Below are positions 1 to 4,945 of a stretch of 5,566 nt of DNA, piece by piece. The notes below the pieces were generated by a model. It saw only the letters and a list, made by a program, of their open reading frames with translations. It was not told the DNA's origin and did not search any database. This stretch comes from an uncultured Clostridia bacterium (lineage in GTDB: Bacteria > Bacillota > Clostridia > Christensenellales > UBA1242): positions 1 to 5,566 of the forward strand of contig CAKVCH010000049.1 in the NCBI GenBank assembly GCA_934725745.1, in the 5' to 3' direction. Position 1 is the stretch's first letter, and the number at the start of each line of letters is the position of its first letter. The position numbers and the translations under genes are program-made.

Positions 1-159
1 GCCTGGCACTTCGCGCGACATAATAAAGTTAAAAACTAAAATTATAGGTGCTACAATAAGCAAAACTATTCCATATCTCTTGCAATATTTAGCAAGCAAA
101 CTTTTTGTGTCGTTTACTTTTCTTCTTCTCTTATCTATTTCGTCATCTTTCTTCATCAT
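1..159 (-). CDS. N-terminal part of an unrecognised small membrane protein (runs off the window)
   Basis: Only the first 53 codons are present; the frame is open through base 1. The protein begins MMKKDDEIDKRRRK, a charged cytoplasmic-looking head. One hydrophobic segment follows at about residues 30-47 (GIVLLIVAPIILVFNFIM), then SREVPG at the window edge. The basic head before the segment predicts the N-terminus inside the cell. The start at 159 lies behind a good Shine-Dalgarno (AAAGGA, about 5 nt away); a second ATG follows directly at 156. The gene begins inside the last codons of the upstream lipoprotein gene (17-nt overlap, different frame), which suggests translational coupling and a shared envelope role. 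I do not recognise a family, and the missing C-terminal part prevents a better call. Confidence 0.75.
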   Translation of the reverse strand, partial: MMKKDDEIDKRRRKVNDTKSLLAKYCKRYGIVLLIVAPIILVFNFIMSREVPG

Positions 160-1405
160 CGTTTTCCTTTCCACTCATCAAATCGTCAATTGCTTGCAAA
201 AGTTCAATACCAGTCAAATTTTCTTCATTTTGTTTTGACTTCTTTGTTTTCTTTTTTGCACTATCTTTCTTTAAATTTTCTTTGTCTTCTGTTTCTTTTC
301 TAGGTTTCCTTGTTCTAACCTTTTTAACTTTTTCTTGTGGCTTTTCTTCACCTAAATTTTCCACCAAAACATCTTCTTTTTTATTTTCCACATTTTCTAA
401 AATTGGTTTTTTATTCTTTTTATTATTTACAACGGACAAAATAATCGCAACAGCCATTAAACCCCCGCCCACGATTAGCGCTATCCCGTAATAAACGACT
501 TGATTTGCGTAGTTTCTAAAAACTTTTATTTGTCCGCCGATGTCATTTTCCCACTCCCAAGTGTGCGTGTAGCCGTTTTCCGTCCTACTTATTTCGCCGT
601 TAGAGTGAAGCCTAGAATAAGGTGTTGTGAAAGAAAAGGCATATTTTGCGACTTCGTCACTTAGCCCAAGTTCAGATTTCGCGACATCAACAATGCTTGT
701 GCCAGCAGAATATGTTTTATATTGAGCGAGCAATTTTGGCTCTTCTTTGTTGTAGAAAAATGGCGAACAAGTTTCTACCATTTTTGTTGCAAAAAAAGAG
801 TTTTCGGTTGAATTGTCAAGCACCATTATTGGAGTATCAATCAATGTCGAATAAAAATCTTTATCGACTATTATATTATTTGTCTCTGTGTCATATTTGT
901 AGGCACTTGGGCAGAAAAATGCGAGATAGGCATAAATCGATTTAAACGCAATTTCAACCTTTATTGTTGTTGCTTCCGCGACGGATTGTGTCGCGTTTGG
1001 AGTAATAGCACCCCCAACAAACTTATTTGAATCTTTGTCACACGATAAGAAGCGTGGATAAGCGCTTATAATAAAAGCAAATTTTGAGTCTTGCCCCATC
1101 GCTTGCCAACTTGCATTATCTTTATATATGTTGTCAAAAAGACTAACAAGTTTTTTCTTATATTCACTTACAATTTGATTGTGATAGGCAGTTACAAGTT
1201 CGTACGCCTTTTGTTTTTGACTGTTTATCCCCGTCCCCGAAAGAGTCGAGATGTCAAATTCAACTTCAATTAAAATCTCTCCACTTGCATATTGAGTTGT
1301 CGACATTTTAACTGGCGAACAAGCAAAGAAAAATAGGCAAAATGCAAAACACATTATGCAAAGAAATGTCTTTTTAAAAATACTTTTTCCTTTCTTTTTT
1401 TCCAC
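143..1405 (-). CDS. Lipoprotein with a second C-terminal membrane anchor and a lysine-rich tail, function unknown
   Basis: This 420-residue protein has a basic N-terminus, a hydrophobic signal core at about residues 13-28 and a lipobox ending FFAC with the lipid-accepting cysteine at 29. It is therefore expected to be exported and lipid-anchored outside the membrane. An extracytoplasmic region of about 270 residues follows, then a W/Y-containing stretch (THTWEWENDIGG, about 280-291). A transmembrane helix spans about 304-326. The tail from 327 to 420 is rich in Lys, Arg and Glu and should be cytoplasmic by the positive-inside rule. The order of lipobox, mostly beta-looking domain, Trp motif, helix and tail loosely resembles LppM-type lipoproteins, but I cannot confirm homology. 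The start is GTG at 1405, chosen because an in-frame TAA lies 12 nt upstream and an AAGGA ribosome site lies about 7 nt before it. The next ATG would cut the signal peptide. The 3' end overlaps the next gene. Confidence 0.85.
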   Translation of the reverse strand: MEKKKGKSIFKKTFLCIMCFAFCLFFFACSPVKMSTTQYASGEILIEVEFDISTLSGTGINSQKQKAYELVTAYHNQIVSEYKKKLVSLFDNIYKDNASWQAMGQDSKFAFIISAYPRFLSCDKDSNKFVGGAITPNATQSVAEATTIKVEIAFKSIYAYLAFFCPSAYKYDTETNNIIVDKDFYSTLIDTPIMVLDNSTENSFFATKMVETCSPFFYNKEEPKLLAQYKTYSAGTSIVDVAKSELGLSDEVAKYAFSFTTPYSRLHSNGEISRTENGYTHTWEWENDIGGQIKVFRNYANQVVYYGIALIVGGGLMAVAIILSVVNNKKNKKPILENVENKKEDVLVENLGEEKPQEKVKKVRTRKPRKETEDKENLKKDSAKKKTKKSKQNEENLTGIELLQAIDDLMSGKENDDEER

Positions 1406-1500
1406 TTTTCTTTCCTTTTAAAGTCCAACAAATTTTTAGTTATAAGACACGGCAAAGTTTTTATAATTTTAAACCTTAAAATTTTAAAGGCTAAAAAATC

Positions 1501-1524
1501 TAATAAAAATGACACAATTATGTC
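1501..1524 (-). terminator. Weak candidate terminator after the nucleoside hydrolase gene
   Basis: Read on the minus strand, GACA-TAATTG-TGTC (1524-1511) can form a 4-5 bp hairpin, counting one T-G wobble. ATTTTTATTA (1510-1501) follows directly. The stem is short and GC-poor, so it may be ineffective or a chance match. The rest of the 147-nt gap (1406-1552) is very AT-rich. It shows a TATAAA and a TATAAC hexamer on the minus strand but no convincing -35 partner, so I cannot say whether the lipoprotein gene has its own promoter. Confidence 0.2.
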
Positions 1525-1552
1525 TTTAAAGTGCAAAGCAAACGCTAGTTTT

Positions 1553-2476
1553 TTAGTTATAATTAAACAAGTTTCCGTAAATTATCTTTTTAAATTTCTC
1601 AACATCGACATCGACGCAAACAAGGGCATTCGAGTCTTTTGAATCAAAGTCGCACTTGATATATCCATATTCTTGGTCGTCTTTCTTATGATATTTTACA
1701 CTTAATTTTGCTGGCTCGGTTGTAAAAATTTCGGGATTTGAAAGATACAATGCCGAACAACTATCGTGCACCGCAGCGCCGAGTTTTCCCACATGGAAGT
1801 CATTGTATTTTGTAAACATTTTATAAAATGTCTTTCCCACTTTATTTGCACGCTTGATTTTAAGTTGCTCTTCTGGCGTAAAGTAGGCAATATGCCCAAG
1901 TTCCATTGGAACAAGCACAAAAGGAATGTTCGATTTTAATACAATATCGACCGCTTCTGGGTCATAGGCGACATTAAACTCTCTATAAGGTTCAGTCGAG
2001 CCGTTTTCGTCTTTACTCCCACCCATAAAGACAATTCGCGAAATCATTTCTTTTGCTTCTGGATATTTTTTTAAAAGATTTGCGACATTCGTTAGTGGTC
2101 CCGTACAAAGAAGAGTCGTATTTTTTGCCATATTGTCACACAAAAAGTAGTGAATCGCGTCTGGACTTTTCAAAACAAAAGGTCTTGTTTTTGGCGTTCT
2201 AAATTGATAACCACCGAGCCCTTTACTGCCTTGTGCAATAGTTGCGTAGACCGCTTGTCTTTTAATCGGTTCTCTTGCGCCTTCCGCGACTGGAATGTTA
2301 ACTTTTAATAGTTCTGTTAGTTTAAGTGCGTTTTTAACAGTCTCTTCAATAGTCAAATTGCCCGACACTGTGGATAAAAGTTTAACTTCAATATTTCCGC
2401 TATTTACTGCGTTCATAATCGCCATTGCGTCGTCTATGCCTGGGTCGCAATCTATGATAACATAATAATCTTTCAT
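1553..2476 (-). CDS. Inosine-uridine preferring nucleoside hydrolase family protein
   Basis: This family hydrolyses the N-glycosidic bond of ribonucleosides to a free base and ribose in the cytoplasm, for salvage or carbon recovery, using a bound calcium ion and an Asp-activated water. The sequence carries the family landmarks in order. The N-terminal DCDPGIDD at residues 9-16 provides the calcium-binding aspartates and the catalytic Asp. Then come SGN at 38-40, TGPLTN at 125-130 (Thr backbone ligand), MGG at 151-153, EFN at 166-168 before DPEA, and HD at 237-238 near the C-terminus. Its 307 residues match the usual 300-330, so it looks intact and active. Base preference cannot be read from sequence. 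The ATG at 2476 has AAGGAG 5 nt upstream, and that site overlaps the stop codon of the upstream CYTH-like gene. This indicates co-transcription and probably coupled translation. Confidence 0.93.
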   Translation of the reverse strand: MKDYYVIIDCDPGIDDAMAIMNAVNSGNIEVKLLSTVSGNLTIEETVKNALKLTELLKVNIPVAEGAREPIKRQAVYATIAQGSKGLGGYQFRTPKTRPFVLKSPDAIHYFLCDNMAKNTTLLCTGPLTNVANLLKKYPEAKEMISRIVFMGGSKDENGSTEPYREFNVAYDPEAVDIVLKSNIPFVLVPMELGHIAYFTPEEQLKIKRANKVGKTFYKMFTKYNDFHVGKLGAAVHDSCSALYLSNPEIFTTEPAKLSVKYHKKDDQEYGYIKCDFDSKDSNALVCVDVDVEKFKKIIYGNLFNYN

Positions 2477-2485
2477 TAGTGCTCC

Positions 2486-3253
2486 TTACTTGGTCTTAAC
2501 ATTTTCATTTGCTTCTTGTTGGCGTTTAAGTTTTAAGAGTTCTTCGTTACGCTTTCTTTGTTCTTCCTTACTTGGAAGTGGTTTTGTCATTCGGAAAGCG
2601 ATTTCAAATTTTGAGTCCCTTGTATAGAATATTTCCTTACAATGTTTTTCAACTCTTGAAATAAAGTCTTCAAAAATAGGCAATGTTTCTTCATTTGAAA
2701 GTAACCTAAATTGAATTAACTCTGTTTTGTTTTTTCGCCCCGTCTTTCTATTTTCAATCTTAATCTCTTCGTGCCTAACTTCAACTTTTAGCCCGCCGTA
2801 GCCATAAAGTTTTCTCGATTCTTGCTTAACATTTAAAATCATAATGACGCGCATTTGTTCAAAAAGTTTGTCTGGGTCAAATTGAAGATTGTTTGAGAAC
2901 ATCGAATTAAGCGCGTTGTTTAAGAAAAAATAGTGCTTGGATAGCGGATCGCGTGGCGCAATTTCCTTTTCCCTTTCGTGTTCGCGTAAGTTGTCACTAT
3001 ACATATATTCTTCACTAAAATAACGCCTTTTGATTTTAAGCTCGGCAGTTCTTCCCGTCACGCGCTTTCTAAGGAGCAACTCGTTTTGCTCTAAAATGCC
3101 CGCTGGTGAGTCATAGTAATAATCGACAATTTTTGTCGTTTCTGGCGAATCCATAGTATAAGTTGTCATAGTTTGAAGGAGTTTGATAAGTCTCCCGTAA
3201 GTTTTTTCATCAAAGACAGCATAGCGCCTGTCGAGTTTAAAAATATTTAACAT
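2486..3253 (-). CDS. CYTH-like (triphosphate tunnel) domain protein
   Basis: The 255-residue protein has the layout of the CYTH/triphosphate tunnel superfamily, whose members bind or hydrolyse triphosphates (inorganic triphosphatase, thiamine triphosphatase, adenylate cyclase class IV) inside an acidic and basic beta barrel. Visible marks are YYYDSPAGILEQNELLLRKR (45-64), matching the family pattern of a YYDT-like strand followed by L..LR.R. Next come ELKIKR (71-76), EREKEI (93-98), LKVEVR (155-160) and an EL-containing strand near 178-184. A charged, probably helical tail (about 227-250) follows. The classical N-terminal ExExK motif is not evident: KLDRR at 6-10 occupies its place. Activity is therefore uncertain; a VTC-like polyphosphate enzyme is an alternative. 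ATG at 3253 has AAGGAG 5 nt upstream. It is first in its unit and lies 9 nt before the nucleoside hydrolase gene. Confidence 0.6.
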   Translation of the reverse strand: MLNIFKLDRRYAVFDEKTYGRLIKLLQTMTTYTMDSPETTKIVDYYYDSPAGILEQNELLLRKRVTGRTAELKIKRRYFSEEYMYSDNLREHEREKEIAPRDPLSKHYFFLNNALNSMFSNNLQFDPDKLFEQMRVIMILNVKQESRKLYGYGGLKVEVRHEEIKIENRKTGRKNKTELIQFRLLSNEETLPIFEDFISRVEKHCKEIFYTRDSKFEIAFRMTKPLPSKEEQRKRNEELLKLKRQQEANENVKTK

Positions 3254-3538
3254 TTTTGCTCCTTATTTACTAATTTTTAACAAAAATTTCAAATAATATG
3301 TTGTTGCATTAACTTTTAATGTGATTTTACTATTTTACAAACAATTTTATTTAAGCTGTGCATACCTATAGCAATTATATATTACATTTTAATTATTTTT
3401 TAAGAAAACAGCAAACATTTTAGCCTACTTCGTCATCTTTTTCGCGCTGTTTGTGGCTTTTAAGATGTTTTATCAAGAAAAATATGTATATTTTCATCAA
3501 ACTTGCCAAAAATTATTTGAGACAAAAAGGAGATAATT
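3254..3538. promoter_or_regulatory. Divergent intergenic region between the CYTH-like gene and rubrerythrin
   Basis: This 285-nt AT-rich gap must hold the start signals for both flanking genes. On the minus strand a perfect TATAAT lies at 3379-3374, but its -35 partner is poor. A TAAAAT with TTGCTG 17 nt upstream is an alternative a little further from the gene. On the plus strand TATATT at 3487-3492 is the best -10-like hexamer and also lacks a good -35. The rubrerythrin ribosome site (AAGGAG) lies at 3527-3532. A more GC-rich patch at about 3421-3460 includes one arm of a 7-bp inverted repeat (AAACAGC 3406-3412, GCTGTTT 3446-3452). I see no clear operator. Confidence 0.35.
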
Positions 3539-4132
3539 ATGGATTTTAACACTTCACAAACAAAAACAAATTTGGCTCGCGCTTTTGCTGGCGAGTGCCA
3601 AGGGGGTGCAAGGTATCAATTTATTGCACAAAAGGCAATGCAAGAAGGCAAAATTAACATTCAAACAGTTTTTAGGACTCTTGCAAAAAATGAAATGGCG
3701 CACGCGCGCATTTTTTGGGACGAACTGGCAAGTCACTCGGGCAATTTAAACAAAAACATAGAAATTAAGGCTGGCTACCCTTTTGAAAACGGCGAACTTG
3801 TCGATATGATAAAGTACGCGTCAAGTAACGAAAAAAGTGAAAGCACAACCATTTATCCAAGTTTTTCAAAGATTGCGGAAGATGAAGGGTTTAAAGATAT
3901 TGCTCAAAAGTTTAAACTCGTAGCGCTAGTCGAAAATGACCACTTTATGCTTCTTGACGAGTTATACAATCGCATAAAGTCAAAACAACTTTACACTATG
4001 CAAAAGGACTATGAGTGGAAATGCTCTCACTGCGGTCATGTCCACATTGCAAAAGACGCTTTCAAGGTTTGTCCGCTATGCGCTTTAAGTCAAGACAATA
4101 TTGAACTAGATATGATTCCGTCGAAAAAATAA
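3539..4132 (+). CDS. rbr: Rubrerythrin (diiron peroxidase with C-terminal rubredoxin-like domain)
   Basis: Rubrerythrins reduce hydrogen peroxide to water in the cytoplasm of anaerobes, taking electrons from NAD(P)H through rubredoxin-type carriers. The N-terminal ferritin-like four-helix domain (about residues 1-145) shows the full diiron ligand set by comparison with the Desulfovibrio protein: E19, E52 and H55 in NEMAHA, E98 and E101 before YPSF, and E132 and H135 in VENDH. The C-terminal rubredoxin-like domain has CSHCG (C162, C165) and CPLC (C178, C181), which bind one iron. At 197 residues it has normal length and domain order, so it should be functional. ATG at 3539 follows AAGGAG at about 6 nt. 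It is transcribed alone and converges on the PEBP-family gene, with the large inverted-repeat structure filling the space after its stop. A PerR-type box would be the expected control site, but I found none convincing. Confidence 0.96.
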   Translation: MDFNTSQTKTNLARAFAGECQGGARYQFIAQKAMQEGKINIQTVFRTLAKNEMAHARIFWDELASHSGNLNKNIEIKAGYPFENGELVDMIKYASSNEKSESTTIYPSFSKIAEDEGFKDIAQKFKLVALVENDHFMLLDELYNRIKSKQLYTMQKDYEWKCSHCGHVHIAKDAFKVCPLCALSQDNIELDMIPSKK

Positions 4133-4249
4133 AAAAGGCGCGCAAAAGGCATTTGTTTGCTTAAAGCAAACGGCGCCTTGACCTTAAAAATGTCAAGGGC
4201 GCAAAAATTTTAACTGCGGTTAAAATTTTTAAATGCCTTTTGCGCGTCT
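4124..4249 (-). terminator. Intrinsic terminator for the minus-strand PEBP-family transcript (possibly bidirectional)
   Basis: Read on the minus strand, the outer stem ends in a GC-rich foot (GCGCGCC) and runs straight into TTTTTTATTTTTT (4136-4124). This strong stem plus U-tract begins just after the PEBP stop codon at 4252-4254. Read on the plus strand, the outer stem is followed only by TCTATTTAATTAT, a weaker tract. Arm 3 alone (4203-4230) could also act on that strand, since its 3' half ends in five T. Termination of the minus transcript would keep antisense RNA out of the rubrerythrin gene. Confidence 0.65.
4136..4249. other. Nested palindrome forming a nearly fully paired four-way junction (cloverleaf)
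   Basis: Pairing read by hand. The outer stem pairs 4136-4154 with 4231-4249 (19 bp; 16 consecutive perfect pairs 4139-4154/4231-4246, then one G-T wobble and two more pairs). Arm 1 pairs GTTTGC 4155-4160 with GCAAAC 4166-4171, loop TTAAA. One unpaired G (4172) follows. Arm 2 pairs GCGCCTTGAC 4173-4182 with 4192-4202 (10 bp, one bulged G), with a 9-nt loop. Arm 3 pairs AAAAATTTTAAC 4203-4214 with GTTAAAATTTTT 4219-4230 (perfect 12 bp), with a TGCG loop. About 94 of 114 bases are paired and the arms abut with almost no junction linker. Because it is an inverted repeat, either RNA strand or extruded DNA can adopt the fold. It is not a tRNA: arm lengths and loops do not fit. Possible identities are a bidirectional terminator, a palindromic or MITE-like repeat, or a structured RNA. 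The fold is clear; the role is inferred. Confidence 0.85.
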
Positions 4250-4251
4250 AT

Positions 4252-4716
4252 TTAATTATCATACACACCAAAAATTGTCGCACTACATATAACTTTCCCT
4301 TCCATTTCTTCCTTTAAATGTTCCAAAGAAAAGTTGCCAGTTAGGTCTAAGTCTTGGTTTATCGCATAAACTGTCAACCTATATTTATGTGGTGCGTCTG
4401 GTGGACAAGGCCCACCGTAACTATTATCGTTCCAACTGTTTCTTCCTTGCAAAAAGTCAAAAGAATTTTCGCTATCATCTTCTTCAACTCTTGTTTTGTG
4501 CAAATTTGCAATAAGCCAATGGACCCAAACTTTCCCGCACACTTTAACGGAATCTGGGTCGTCAAAAATTACGGCAAAACTTTTTGTATTTTTTGGCGCG
4601 TCCATAATTTCAAAAGGCAAAGAAAGAGTCGGCATTCCAAATCTTTGCTTCTTTCCCCTTTTCCCGTACTTATCCAAAATAACCCCGTTTACAATTCCTT
4701 CACTTTTTACTTCCAT
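4252..4716 (-). CDS. YbhB/YbcL-type phosphatidylethanolamine-binding protein (PEBP) family protein
   Basis: Bacterial PEBP-family proteins (YbhB/YbcL, named for similarity to Raf kinase inhibitor protein) are small, probably cytoplasmic beta-sheet proteins with a conserved anion- or ligand-binding pocket; their physiological role in bacteria is poorly known. The 154-residue protein has the two family signatures. The first is DDPDS at 52-56 followed by VWVHW at 63-67. The second is YGGPCPPDAPHKY at 100-112, which with the first supplies the pocket residues (Asp near 53-55, His66, His110). The terminal SATIFGVYDN fits the usual strand at the end of the fold. Length is normal, no signal peptide is visible and it appears intact. 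ATG at 4716 has AAGGG about 8 nt upstream. It is a single-gene unit, divergent from the hydrogenase and convergent with rubrerythrin. Confidence 0.9.
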   Translation of the reverse strand: MEVKSEGIVNGVILDKYGKRGKKQRFGMPTLSLPFEIMDAPKNTKSFAVIFDDPDSVKVCGKVWVHWLIANLHKTRVEEDDSENSFDFLQGRNSWNDNSYGGPCPPDAPHKYRLTVYAINQDLDLTGNFSLEHLKEEMEGKVICSATIFGVYDN

Positions 4717-4945
4717 TTTTTATTCCCTTTGTGTAACAAAAATTTTTTAAGACTTATTATTCTTTGTTTGAATTAAAATCAAAATGATAGTGTAAACATT
4801 TGAATCAATCTTTAACACTAAAAATATTTTCTATTACATATTCTATCATATTTTTGTTTTGTGTGGTAGTTTTTTTAAAAAAATTCTTAATTTGTTTTTG
4901 ATATTTTTTGTAGTTGTGTATAATTTCACTTGAAGGAAGAAAAAA
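4717..4945. promoter_or_regulatory. Divergent intergenic region between the PEBP-family gene and the hydrogenase
   Basis: On the plus strand a perfect TATAAT lies at 4919-4924. TTGATA at 4898-4903 is a -35 candidate with a short 15-nt spacer; TTTTGA at 4896-4901 gives 17 nt. Transcription from it would start only about 15 nt before the hydrogenase ATG, leaving a very short leader that still contains the AAGGA site at about 4933-4937. On the minus strand TTGATT (4782-4777) precedes AATAAT (4761-4756, 15 nt) or the overlapping TAATAA (17 nt), a moderate candidate for the PEBP gene. Inverted repeats TAGTGT/ACACTA (4788-4793, 4815-4820) and ATGATAG/CTATCAT (4784-4790, 4843-4849) share one arm. 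I found no Rex-like box. Confidence 0.4.

Noticed and set aside
105..491. Phe/Ser-rich plus-strand open frame
   Set aside because: It is the antisense of the Lys/Glu-rich lipoprotein tail, has low-complexity composition and no ribosome binding site.
1354..1536. 60-residue minus-strand frame upstream of the lipoprotein gene
   Set aside because: It overlaps the signal-peptide coding region in another frame, has Lys/Phe-rich random composition and lacks a ribosome site.
3465..3536. A 23-codon plus-strand frame ending inside the rubrerythrin ribosome site, possible leader peptide
   Set aside because: It has no Shine-Dalgarno, contains the best -10-like hexamer for rbr, and its composition looks random.
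3254..3538. PerR-type operator near rubrerythrin
   Set aside because: AT-rich stretches superficially resemble the box, but no 7-1-7 palindrome of the expected kind is present.
4136..4249. Cloverleaf as a tRNA or tRNA-like gene
   Set aside because: The closing stem is 19 bp, the arms are 6-7, 10 and 12 bp with loops of 5, 9 and 4, and there is no T-loop or anticodon-loop consensus.
4354..4776. Plus-strand open frames opposite the PEBP-family gene
   Set aside because: The minus-strand frame has both PEBP signatures and a ribosome site; these are shadows.
4717..4945. Rex-type redox operator before the hydrogenase
   Set aside because: TTTGT-GTA-ACAAA at 4728-4740 is symmetric but lacks the spacing and core of known Rex boxes and lies at the PEBP ribosome site.
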